This document shows, piece after piece, positions 1 through 7,493 of a DNA stretch of 36,803 nt. The stretch is from Amulumruptor sp947039275. Lineage in GTDB: Bacteria > Bacteroidota > Bacteroidia > Bacteroidales > Muribaculaceae. The DNA is taken from NCBI GenBank assembly GCA_947039275.1, contig CAMQYL010000028.1:1-36803 (forward strand), written 5' to 3'. Numbering within the stretch: position 1 is the first letter of the stretch; each line of letters starts with the position of its first letter. The notes beneath the pieces were generated by a model. The model was not told the DNA's origin and searched no databases. It saw only the letters and a list, made by a program, of their open reading frames with translations. The position numbers were made by a program, and so were the translations under genes.

Positions 1-114
1 TAATGTTAAAAATATGTCAGCATTGCCTACCTAAAAATGTCATGTGCTATGATGATTTATAAGACTTATATGGCATGCAAGCTGAGATCGAGCTGCGCGC
101 GTTAGGTGGAGATT

Positions 115-148
115 TTGTTGGAAATGCGAGGGGAAGTGTGTAAATTTG
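115..148 (+). promoter_or_regulatory. Bacteroidetes-type promoter for the RsmI-like gene
   Basis: A TTG at 118-120, preceded by TTTTG, is followed after exactly 20 nt by TAAATTTG at 141-148. This matches the Bacteroidetes -33 / -7 pattern (TTTG, TAnnTTTG). Transcription would start near 155, leaving about 20 nt before the ATG at 176. The rest of 1-175 shows no gene I can support. Confidence 0.65.
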
Positions 149-175
149 TAGATAGGAAATTATGTTGCATGAATC

Positions 176-949
176 ATGAAAGATATGGAGACTCACGATA
201 TTATAGATAATGCTTCGGGAGGAGACGCCAACAATGGCTGTCCCACCCATGGGACTCTGTATCTGATGCCCGTACCCATGAGTGATGCGTCACCCTTGTC
301 GGTGCTCCCTGCGCGGAATATCGAGTTAGCGAGCAAGGTGAAGTATTTCATCGTGGAAAACATCCGCTCTGCACGGCGGTTCCTCAAACGGTGCGACCCT
401 TCTATCGTGATTGACGAGTTGCATTTCGAGGTGCTCAATGTAGATACACCAGCCGAAAGCGTGGACGAGATGATCACGCCGCTGACCAAGGGGCATGACA
501 TGGCAATCATCAGCGAAGCTGGTTGCCCGGCTGTGGCTGACCCTGGTGCCCTCGCAGTGGCGGCGGCACAGCGCAAAGGGCTGAAAGTGGTGCCATTAGT
601 AGGACCATCAAGCATACTCATGGCTCTGATGGGGTCGGGATTCAACGGACAGAGCTTTGCTTTCCGCGGATACCTGCCTATCAAACCAGATGAACGGCAG
701 GCATATCTGAGACGAATGGAGCGACTGATACAAACCGATGACCAGACGCAGATATTCATTGAGACCCCCTACCGCAACAATAAACTAATCGACACTCTGA
801 CGCGTACACTACACGGCTCGACCAGACTGTGCGTGGCAAGCGATATCACCGGACCAAACGAGAGCATAATAACCCGCACAATATCCATCTGGGCGAAATC
901 GACATATAATTACGACAAGACTCCCACCATATTCCTCCTCTACAAGTAG
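176..949 (+). CDS. RsmI-like SAM-dependent methyltransferase (tetrapyrrole methylase family)
   Basis: The protein (257 aa) has the tetrapyrrole-methylase/RsmI fold signature. It shows a strand with GTLYLMPVPM near residue 26, then ISEAGCPAVADPGA near residue 121 and VGPSSILMALMGSG near residue 147, the SAM-binding loops of the RsmI family. RsmI 2'-O-methylates C1402 of 16S rRNA. However, Bacteroidetes commonly carry a shorter, diverged second member like this one, with a replaced N-terminal strand and extra N-terminal residues, so the substrate is uncertain. The ATG at 176 fits the upstream promoter; an ATG at 185 is an alternative. It sits 3 nt before the next gene and probably forms an operon with it. 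Confidence 0.85.
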   Translation: MKDMETHDIIDNASGGDANNGCPTHGTLYLMPVPMSDASPLSVLPARNIELASKVKYFIVENIRSARRFLKRCDPSIVIDELHFEVLNVDTPAESVDEMITPLTKGHDMAIISEAGCPAVADPGALAVAAAQRKGLKVVPLVGPSSILMALMGSGFNGQSFAFRGYLPIKPDERQAYLRRMERLIQTDDQTQIFIETPYRNNKLIDTLTRTLHGSTRLCVASDITGPNESIITRTISIWAKSTYNYDKTPTIFLLYK

Positions 950-952
950 CCG

Positions 953-1936
953 ATGGCAAAACAAATCAGACGTTACAGCGCGGATGCCTACCGCTCGATG
1001 CCTTCACTGTTTGACGACAGTGAGCTATCCGGCACGTCTATAATGGAGGAAATCAGTCCGACCGCCGCCAGACGAGCCCCGATGATACGCTTCATGAGTT
1101 TCGGGAGCGGTTCGAGCGGCAACTGCGCATTTCTGACCGACGGCACCACGGGGCTACTAATCGATGCCGGGGTAGACACCGACCACGTGGAGCGGTCACT
1201 CGCCCGCAACGGCTACTCGATGGACTGCGTCAAGGGAATACTGCTCACGCACGACCACGGCGATCACGTCAGAAACGTCTACAAGATAGTCCGTTACCAC
1301 AAGCACATACGCCTTTACTGCACCCCTAAGGCTTTCGGAGGCATCATGCGCCGCCACAGCGTATCGCGTCGTCTAAAAGACTATTTCCAGGCGATATACA
1401 AGGAATTCCCATTTAAAATAGGCAACTGGGAGATTACCGCCTTTGAGGTGAGCCACGACGGCACCGACAATGCAGGCTTCTTCATGACCAACGGCGACCA
1501 GCGCATAGCCATCGCCACCGACTTAGGGTGCATCACCGACCGTGTACGCTACTACATGTCACAAGCCCGCAATATCATCATCGAAGCCAACTATGATGCC
1601 GACATGCTTGCCCACGGACCCTATCCTGAATTTCTGAAAGCAAGAATAGCCGCAGCCAACGGACATCTTGACAATAATGTCACAGCTCAGTTTGTGGCTG
1701 AATTAGCCACAAGCAGTGACCAGCTCCAGCGCGTGTTTCTATGCCATCTCAGCCATGACAACAATACCCCGGCGGTGGCTCTCAAAACCATAGGCAACGC
1801 ACTTGAGACGGCTGTGGAGCATATTAAAATAGTCAAAGACGACACGCTGCCTCCTGCCGACCCGTCAAGGCGCATCTTATTGCTTGACGCGCTGCCCCGC
1901 TTTGAGGCTTCAATGCTATATACGTTCAGGATATAA
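953..1936 (+). CDS. Metallo-beta-lactamase-fold hydrolase (YycJ/WalJ-like)
   Basis: The 327-aa protein carries the metal-binding motif H100-D-H102-G-D104-H105 (HxHxDH) of the metallo-beta-lactamase fold. The strand FMSFGSGSSGNC just before it is typical of the YycJ/WalJ subgroup, thought to be a single-strand or processing exonuclease. Further histidines occur in VSHDGTDNAGF and LCHLSHDNN, as expected for the remaining ligands. About 43 residues precede the conserved start of the fold. They could be a real extension, or translation could start at the ATG near 1082 (MIRFMSF). I kept the upstream start because it lies 3 nt after the previous stop. Confidence 0.85.
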   Translation: MAKQIRRYSADAYRSMPSLFDDSELSGTSIMEEISPTAARRAPMIRFMSFGSGSSGNCAFLTDGTTGLLIDAGVDTDHVERSLARNGYSMDCVKGILLTHDHGDHVRNVYKIVRYHKHIRLYCTPKAFGGIMRRHSVSRRLKDYFQAIYKEFPFKIGNWEITAFEVSHDGTDNAGFFMTNGDQRIAIATDLGCITDRVRYYMSQARNIIIEANYDADMLAHGPYPEFLKARIAAANGHLDNNVTAQFVAELATSSDQLQRVFLCHLSHDNNTPAVALKTIGNALETAVEHIKIVKDDTLPPADPSRRILLLDALPRFEASMLYTFRI

Positions 1937-1948
1937 TCAGGAGTCTTT

Positions 1949-3385
1949 CTACGTGAGTATGCGCCACTCGGAGGGATAGAGATTGTTAGCCCGAGATCCG
2001 AGATTTTTCACGAAACCGAGAGGTACAGAGTCGTAGCACACAAGCACGAACCCTTTGGGAGTACCGCCAGGAAGCGTCAACGCTTCCCGACGAAGATAAC
2101 GGATAGCGTCTTCGCGCGACAGCTCCACACGAGGGAATGCATCCTCAGCCAACGCCTGTGACATCGCAAGGGCATGTGACGGAATCACCGAGTTTCCTTT
2201 TATCTCCCCCACACAGACACCATGGTGAATCACATTGAGACGATCCGATAGAACGGACGCCAACGCCATCATGGCTTTAGGCACCGCGTTTATACGCCCG
2301 TCGCTGACTTCCACCCCGTAATCACCACTGCCATCAAGCCACTTGGCGACAGCCGGCAGCAGCGACTTTTCACTCGCCGAAGATGCCTGAGACGACTTAC
2401 GTGACGCTTTTTTACCTCCCTGAGGTCTCGTATTCACTGACAAAAGGGCATCTCCACGTCTTGAGGCTCCCGGCTTACGCACAACAGCCACGAACAACCC
2501 TTCACCACGTATCACTCCAGGGAGGAACCTGTAGCAATGGCATGCCGTACCGATCCCAGGAGTAATCCCCCACTCGGCATCGACCGGTATTTCAACGCTT
2601 TCAGCTCCGAAGTCACGCACCATATGCTCCACCATCAGCTCGTTTTCCTGTCGGTTGAAGGTGCAGGTGCTATATATCATGTAGCCTCCCGGAGCCAATG
2701 CATCCCACAGATTAGCCACAATCTCGCGCTGACGTGTGGCACATTCATCGACAAGAGCCGGCGACCACTGCTCTACGGCAGTACGATCCTTGCGCATCAT
2801 CCCCTCACCCGAACATGGCACATCAGCTACGATTATATCGAATTCCGAACAGGCACGTGGGATGCGCGCCGTATCATCGCGCGTGACAATCACCCGCGGA
2901 TAACCCCATTTGATGATGTTTTCCTTAAGTATGGCAGCGCGCTTGGGCACATATTCATTTGCCACGACAACCGATCCGTCAGGCAGCACATCAATAAGTG
3001 CGGTCGTCTTTCCTCCCGGCGCAGCACAAGCATCCAGAGCGAGGACGGGGATATCCGCGCCGTCCATCAGGCATCTCACCACGTGACTAAGAAACATCGA
3101 TGAAGCGTCCTGCACATAATAACGTCCCTGATGAAGTGCAGGATCAAGCGTAAACGACGGACGCGATGACAGATAACGTCCCTCGGCGCACCAAGGCACA
3201 TCGCCGTCAAGGGGCATATCGGCATAGGTCGGAGACGGTTTGCGTGAATTACTCCGGACAGACACCGATGGCTCCGTCAGCAGAAGTGCGTCACGCAACA
3301 CGGCTGCCTTATCGCCAAGCACCGACAACGAATCTACAAATTCCTCGGGCAACGGGAGCCCAGACTTTTCAGCGGTCATTTGCAT
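1949..3385 (-). CDS. RsmF-type rRNA (cytosine-C5) methyltransferase, NOL1/NOP2/Sun family
   Basis: The 478-aa protein has the full m5C rRNA methyltransferase set. The SAM-binding loop DACAAPGGKTT lies at about 118-128, the motif IV cysteine in DVPCSGEGMMRKD, and the catalytic cysteine in YSTCTFNRQENE. The C-terminal ~170 residues match the extra domain of RsmF-like enzymes in Gram-negative bacteria, including the terminal GFVKNLGSRANNLYPSEWRI segment. It acts on ribosomal RNA in the cytoplasm; the exact cytosine cannot be read from sequence. Its start overlaps the stop of the upstream esterase by 10 nt. It is the last gene of a leftward operon and converges with the hydrolase gene on the other strand. 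Confidence 0.92.
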   Translation of the reverse strand: MQMTAEKSGLPLPEEFVDSLSVLGDKAAVLRDALLLTEPSVSVRSNSRKPSPTYADMPLDGDVPWCAEGRYLSSRPSFTLDPALHQGRYYVQDASSMFLSHVVRCLMDGADIPVLALDACAAPGGKTTALIDVLPDGSVVVANEYVPKRAAILKENIIKWGYPRVIVTRDDTARIPRACSEFDIIVADVPCSGEGMMRKDRTAVEQWSPALVDECATRQREIVANLWDALAPGGYMIYSTCTFNRQENELMVEHMVRDFGAESVEIPVDAEWGITPGIGTACHCYRFLPGVIRGEGLFVAVVRKPGASRRGDALLSVNTRPQGGKKASRKSSQASSASEKSLLPAVAKWLDGSGDYGVEVSDGRINAVPKAMMALASVLSDRLNVIHHGVCVGEIKGNSVIPSHALAMSQALAEDAFPRVELSREDAIRYLRREALTLPGGTPKGFVLVCYDSVPLGFVKNLGSRANNLYPSEWRILT

Positions 3386-4182
3386 GTATCAGAAGTTACG
3401 AAGTCAAGCAATCCTGGCAGCTCACGACGCCAAAACTTCCAGTTATGGTCGCCAGGAAGCACTTTATAGGTATGGGAGACTCCATGGCGATCCAGCGCAT
3501 CATGAAGCCGCCTGTTGTCGGGGAGAAAGGCATCACTATTGCCACACACAAGCATAATCCGCGGCGAATACCGAGCCAGAGAATCCACGGAGGCAAACAC
3601 CGAATGCACCTCCCACACGTCACGATCATAACCACCAAGCAAAGATGGAATCTTGATCCAAGGAAAAGCCTTGAGATTCGCGATGTCAAAAGCTCCGCTG
3701 AGCGATACAGCCGTCCTGAACATATGCGGATGCCGCGCAGTCAGATAAAGCGCGCCGTGACCGCCCATGCTGTAGCCGGCAATGGAGCGAGAAAGCGTGT
3801 CTACAGGGTAGATGCTGTCAATCATGGAGACCAGCTCACGAGTGATGAAGCTTTCCATCTTCAAGCCCGGAGCAATGGAGTCCTCGACGTCCCAATAGAA
3901 CGAATCACGCCCATCAGGACAAACTATCATCGTAGAATAAACATTGGCGAGCGAATCAAGCGGCACCTGCTTAACCCAAGTTTCCTCATTGCCACTGTAG
4001 CCATTGAGGAGATAGAGCGTACGCCAACCATCGGCAGGAGCCTCTGAATCAGGCACAGCCACGACCACTCGCCCAGGCTCCGACAAGAAGGAAGATGGGA
4101 TGGTCAACCGTCTGATTTCCGCATGAACCACGCACAATACGGTCAGAAGGAACGATATGGCTATCAGATGCGCGCGTCTCAT
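3376..4182 (-). CDS. Secreted esterase, alpha/beta hydrolase (esterase D / antigen 85-like)
   Basis: The 268-aa protein starts with a signal peptide (about 21 residues, MRRAHLIAISFLLTVLC...). It carries the nucleophile elbow G136-Y-S138-M-G140 followed by GHGAL, the typical S-formylglutathione hydrolase/esterase D arrangement. A conserved histidine sits in PGDHNWKFWR near the C-terminus. An N-terminal LYLLNGYSGNEETW block is the usual oxyanion-hole region. It likely hydrolyses ester bonds in the periplasm or at the surface; the substrate is unknown (acylated glycans are one common case). It overlaps the thioesterase upstream by 4 nt and the methyltransferase downstream by 10 nt, so translation is probably coupled. 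Confidence 0.88.
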   Translation of the reverse strand: MRRAHLIAISFLLTVLCVVHAEIRRLTIPSSFLSEPGRVVVAVPDSEAPADGWRTLYLLNGYSGNEETWVKQVPLDSLANVYSTMIVCPDGRDSFYWDVEDSIAPGLKMESFITRELVSMIDSIYPVDTLSRSIAGYSMGGHGALYLTARHPHMFRTAVSLSGAFDIANLKAFPWIKIPSLLGGYDRDVWEVHSVFASVDSLARYSPRIMLVCGNSDAFLPDNRRLHDALDRHGVSHTYKVLPGDHNWKFWRRELPGLLDFVTSDTCK

Positions 4183-4643
4183 CGGGTCAGTTTACGTCCC
4201 TCATAAAGTTCGATCGCATCGACCCACTCACGGCTTATGGGCTGCGAAGTAGCAGTAGCCATGTCAAAACCCACAAGCACCGTACGGGCTATGCACCTTA
4301 CATCAGACGTTTCGGGGCAGACTATCCGCTGCTCCATCACGAGGCTGCGCTCGGAGATGGCGACCACCGCCGTATTGACCTCAATATGATCATGGAAATA
4401 GGTCGGACCTACAAAATCGACATTGATATTGACAATCACCGCATTGACATTGCGCATGCCCTCGCCACCCGGAATCACATCGATCATATAACGGGTCTTG
4501 CCGAGGTCAAGATAACTCATGTAGGCATTGTTGTTGACATGTCCGAGGATGTCGATGTCGCTGAACCTTATCTGCACAGGTACCGAGTGCTTGAGAGGAT
4601 ACTCCAGCAGCGGGACACGGGGATTAGAGCCGGGAAGAGCCAT
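4179..4643 (-). CDS. Acyl-CoA thioesterase, hotdog fold (4HBT, YbgC/FadM-like)
   Basis: The 154-aa protein fits the single hotdog-domain thioesterases. The N-terminal RFSDIDILGHVNNNAYMSYLD block carries the catalytic aspartate and the H-V-N-N loop of the 4HBT family. A central VDFVGPTYFHDHIEV strand follows. It likely hydrolyses acyl-CoA thioesters in the cytoplasm; chain length is not predictable. It lies 34 nt after pldA and overlaps the esterase by 4 nt. Its place directly after a phospholipase suggests a role in fatty-acid recycling, which is inference only. Confidence 0.88.
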   Translation of the reverse strand: MALPGSNPRVPLLEYPLKHSVPVQIRFSDIDILGHVNNNAYMSYLDLGKTRYMIDVIPGGEGMRNVNAVIVNINVDFVGPTYFHDHIEVNTAVVAISERSLVMEQRIVCPETSDVRCIARTVLVGFDMATATSQPISREWVDAIELYEGRKLTR

Positions 4644-4677
4644 AGGTGTGTATATGGAGGAAATATGGTTTAAATAA

Positions 4678-5535
4678 TCAGTATTCGGTGAACAGTCGCG
4701 GTTTTATGCAGATACCCACACGCAACATCGAGTGGAACTCCTTGAATGCCAGCAGCCCCTCCCCGTAACCATTATAATATTGCATAAACAGGAACTGGTT
4801 GTCACGTGGGAATATACGGTAACTGAGTTCGACAGTAGTGTTGTAGTTGAGATTCCAGCCACGGCGTTTGGTCAGCAGCACTGACAGACCGAAGCGGCGG
4901 TTGATCGATGTAAACGATGTCCCGACCTGATATATACCGCAATAGTCGAGAATATCCTTGTTCTGACCGCCATCGATAATCGGAATCCATACCTTGCCGT
5001 GGACTGTCAGGGTCGGATCTATTATTATATTGGTGGCAAGCGAGATTTTGTTCCACGACCGCGACTGCAGCCCGTCACGTCCGTTGCTCTCATGCTCAAG
5101 AATAAGAGTGACCTTGCCTATGAAACGGTCACGCGCAAAAAGAGGCTTGGACCATCCGATACCGGGATTGAAATTCAGGTCAGTCATCGGCATCGAGTTC
5201 TGGAACACGTTCCAAAAACATTTTTGCGTGTAAAACAGATACAGATAAGTCCCCCAAGGCAGAGTCGCACGGGTCAACCTCTGCGATATGGATATCTGGA
5301 ACTTCACATCGGAATTTTCCTTAGTCGCTTTATATCCCACAGGTGCTCCTACTATAAAATAGTTGTCCTTGTAGAGACCGAAATAAGGTCCGAGATCAAA
5401 ATCACGCTTTATGGAATCGGTATTGAGCTTTGGAGCGTCAGGGATATTCAGTATCTGACCGTGGCTCGTCACCACAGCCGCCATAGCCATCGCCGCAGCA
5501 ACAGCCCATCTGCGTATACACCTTAGGATAAGCAT
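4678..5535 (-). CDS. pldA: Outer-membrane phospholipase A (OMPLA family)
   Basis: The 285-aa protein has a signal peptide ending near GQ at about residue 27. The OMPLA active-site signature is H148-E-S150-N-G-R...S-R-S-W-N162, with the His-to-Asn spacing of 14 residues seen in E. coli PldA (H142, S144, N156). Near the C-terminus MQYYNGYGEGLLAF corresponds to the conserved QYFNGYGESLI strand. OMPLA is a 12-strand outer-membrane barrel that hydrolyses mislocalised phospholipids in the outer leaflet. It heads a leftward operon with a thioesterase and an esterase. A -7-like TATATTTG lies at 5540-5547 on this strand, so close to the ATG that the mRNA would be almost leaderless; no clear -33 box is seen. 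Confidence 0.9.
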   Translation of the reverse strand: MLILRCIRRWAVAAAMAMAAVVTSHGQILNIPDAPKLNTDSIKRDFDLGPYFGLYKDNYFIVGAPVGYKATKENSDVKFQISISQRLTRATLPWGTYLYLFYTQKCFWNVFQNSMPMTDLNFNPGIGWSKPLFARDRFIGKVTLILEHESNGRDGLQSRSWNKISLATNIIIDPTLTVHGKVWIPIIDGGQNKDILDYCGIYQVGTSFTSINRRFGLSVLLTKRRGWNLNYNTTVELSYRIFPRDNQFLFMQYYNGYGEGLLAFKEFHSMLRVGICIKPRLFTEY

Positions 5536-5841
5536 GATGCAAATATAGGCAAACTTTTAATAATAGCGATGTATGGGCTGTTTGAAATGCGACCATCGGA
5601 ACAACATTGAAACCCGTGTGGGTATAAACGCCAGATGAGGAGACGCTTCACAGAGTCTCCTCATCTGATAATAAACCAATCATTATCACATTTCTTGCAA
5701 TGGAAAAAGTAATCTTGCTATGTACCAATAAAACGCCAGATGGCTTAAATGGTTCACAACAAGCACATTTTTTTGTAAATATTTTTACTCTCTTTGTTCA
5801 ATCATCTGATTCCCAAAGTGTTATATCCTCAACTTTTTTCT
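5536..5841. other. Intergenic region with one stem-loop
   Basis: This 306-nt gap between pldA and the NUDIX gene holds one strong stem-loop (listed separately) and is otherwise AT-rich. A 58-codon open frame on the plus strand (5700-5876) runs into the antisense of the NUDIX gene. It resembles nothing I recognise and I do not call it. Confidence 0.5.
5632..5667 (-). terminator. Stem-loop, possible terminator of the NUDIX transcript
   Basis: Perfect 13-bp inverted repeat, CAGATGAGGAGAC at 5632-5644 and its complement at 5655-5667, with a 10-nt loop. No strong U-run follows on either strand, so it may be an mRNA 3'-end stabiliser rather than a classic intrinsic terminator. It lies downstream of the NUDIX gene and upstream of pldA. 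Confidence 0.5.
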
Positions 5842-6402
5842 TTATTTTTCCATATCTTCATCTGCCTTTGTCATAGCCATGATCTCCGGCAGCTTCGGCT
5901 TCAAGACATTGACATACTCGTTCTCGAAATTAGGAGTGAATATCTCGCTGCCTATCTGGCCCTCGATGTCTGAAACAGCCCAAAAACGCCCTCCGTCAAG
6001 TTCCTCCGATGGAACTATCAGAGCATCATCAGGCACAACAGCTGCAAACACATGCACCAGCTCCCTCTCACGTTCGGATTCAAACACATATCTGGAGATA
6101 AAGACCGGAGCAAACGACTCCAGCCCTATCTCTTCATGCACCTCGCGTGACAGGGCATCAGACACAGTCTCACCCAGATCCATATGTCCGCCCACAGCTG
6201 TGTCCCACTTGCCTGGCTGTATGTCCTTCCACTCCGGACGCTTCTGCAAATATAAACGCCCAGACCGGTCAAACACGTGAAGATGCACCACTGGGTGAAG
6301 CAACATCGACCCGCTATGGCACACACCTCGGGTAGCCGAGCCGACCACCGAGCCGTCTTCGTCAACTATCGGAAATAATTCATCAGCCTTATCGCGCATC
6401 AT
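5842..6402 (-). CDS. NUDIX hydrolase (IPP isomerase/YfcD-like)
   Basis: The 186-aa protein contains a perfect NUDIX box, G72-x5-E78-x7-R86-E87-V-x-E90-E91-x-G93-L94, preceded by the PGKWDTAVGGH strand. The N-terminal half (DEDGSVVGSATRGVCH...LLHPVVHLHVFD..GRLYLQKRP) resembles the IPP-isomerase-like YfcD subgroup, which hydrolyses nucleoside diphosphate derivatives of uncertain identity. It appears monocistronic. On its own strand a TAAATTTG -7-like box lies at 6419-6426 just upstream, but I see no matching -33 box. Confidence 0.88.
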   Translation of the reverse strand: MMRDKADELFPIVDEDGSVVGSATRGVCHSGSMLLHPVVHLHVFDRSGRLYLQKRPEWKDIQPGKWDTAVGGHMDLGETVSDALSREVHEEIGLESFAPVFISRYVFESERERELVHVFAAVVPDDALIVPSEELDGGRFWAVSDIEGQIGSEIFTPNFENEYVNVLKPKLPEIMAMTKADEDMEK

Positions 6403-6491
6403 ATCTGTGTTATATTCGCAAATTTAGTGATTTTCTGTTAATTAACGTGCTGCCAACCTACTTTATGCCTATATGCTTGTTATACATATAA

Positions 6492-6866
6492 ATGTCAATA
6501 CTAGTCAATATGATTATGCAAGCAAATGTCATCCATCCCACAAATCTCGTAGATGTCAAAATCACCAATACCTCAGGTTACGAAATATATCACTATACAG
6601 GTCAGGGATTTAGAAACGTCGAGCAAGCCATTGCCACGGCATATTCCGGTCTTAAAGGCGAGGGAAACACATATGCCGGGCGTGCAGATGCAAGTCTGGA
6701 AGAAAACCCCTCATTCTTCCATTATTACCGCAACCCTGACAGCGGCAACAATAAGATAGAGAACTATGTATTCACAGTAGCCAACCTCACTCTGCACACG
6801 TCAGCCCGATACAGGGTCAATGCAGGAGGTCATGTGAAACTTCTACCCGAACTCGGCAACGAGTAA
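6492..6866 (+). CDS. Hypothetical protein, unknown family
   Basis: The frame is open for 124 codons; later in-frame ATGs at 6510 and 6516 (MIMQANVIHP, MQANVIHP) are plausible starts. I do not recognise the family. The protein has no signal peptide or membrane segment. The middle is polar and glycine-rich, and ENYVFTVANLTLHTSARYRVNAGGHVKLLPE looks like beta strands. It stops 25 nt before the PepSY-like gene on the same strand, so the two may be cotranscribed. Codon use resembles neighbouring genes, which supports a real gene. Confidence 0.6.
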   Translation: MSILVNMIMQANVIHPTNLVDVKITNTSGYEIYHYTGQGFRNVEQAIATAYSGLKGEGNTYAGRADASLEENPSFFHYYRNPDSGNNKIENYVFTVANLTLHTSARYRVNAGGHVKLLPELGNE

Positions 6867-6891
6867 TAACAAACATAAAAATTTTTAAGAT

Positions 6892-7419
6892 ATGAAAACT
6901 ACAAAACTATTCCTCTCAGGCGTCCTCGCCATGGCTCTTGCCATACCTACTGTAGCTAACGCGCAGCAGCAACAGATGCCCCGCGAATACGGCGGCAACC
7001 CGGGAATCGCCGTCAGCAGCGAAAGCACATCCATCAGCGACCTGCCTCAGCCGGCTCTGAAATTCCTGAGCCACTACTACAAGGGTGTCAACGTATCAAA
7101 GGTCAAACGCGACTACATCCCCAACACCTTCGAAGTGGACATGGCAGACGGCACCGAGATTGAATTTGACTCAAAGGGCAAAATTCTTGAAATCGACGCA
7201 CCTGACAATGCCGTGCTCAAACCAGGACTTGTCCGCGACCTCGTAGGACGCAAGATGTATGACAAACTGAAAAGCAACGGTCAGGCAAACAATGTGGAAT
7301 CCATAGATTTCACATACCAGAACGGCAAGCTCATCAAGGTGGAGACCGCTTCGTTGGCTTCACAGGAGCTGATATTTGACCTCAACGGCAATTTGGTCAT
7401 CATCGACGTCGACGACTGA
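6892..7419 (+). CDS. Secreted PepSY-like domain protein (DUF2874 family)
   Basis: The 175-aa protein has a clear signal peptide cleaved near ANA-QQ (about residue 24). The mature part shows a tandem pattern typical of the Bacteroidetes PepSY-like family. One unit is LPQPALKFLSHYYKGVNVSKVKRD...FEVDMADGTEIEFDSKGKILEID. A second, degenerate unit is LVGRKMYDKL...VESIDFTYQNGKLIKVE...LIFDLNGNLVIIDVDD. These small periplasmic beta-lactamase-inhibitor-like folds have no established reaction. It is followed by a strong hairpin terminator. Confidence 0.8.
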   Translation: MKTTKLFLSGVLAMALAIPTVANAQQQQMPREYGGNPGIAVSSESTSISDLPQPALKFLSHYYKGVNVSKVKRDYIPNTFEVDMADGTEIEFDSKGKILEIDAPDNAVLKPGLVRDLVGRKMYDKLKSNGQANNVESIDFTYQNGKLIKVETASLASQELIFDLNGNLVIIDVDD

Positions 7420-7443
7420 TCAGAGCCTTAAAACCACACAATA

Positions 7444-7484
7444 AACGGCACGCGACCTCATCGGGACGCGTGCCGTTGGTTTTA
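7444..7484. terminator. Bidirectional terminator between convergent genes
   Basis: Perfect 11-bp inverted repeat (AACGGCACGCG at 7444-7454, complement at 7467-7477) with a 12-nt loop, followed on the plus strand by TGGTTTTA. It lies between the convergent PepSY-like and CNNM genes and could serve both. Confidence 0.75.
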
Positions 7485-7493
7485 TCTCCGCTA

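Noticed and set aside
47..250. 67-codon minus-strand frame at the window start
   Set aside because: It overlaps the 5' end of the RsmI-like gene and its promoter, with no family resemblance.
2537..4047. Plus-strand frames opposite the methyltransferase and esterase genes
   Set aside because: They are antisense to well-supported enzymes and match no family.
5700..5876. 58-codon plus-strand frame in the pldA-NUDIX gap
   Set aside because: It overlaps the NUDIX gene antisense, has no promoter match and resembles no known protein.
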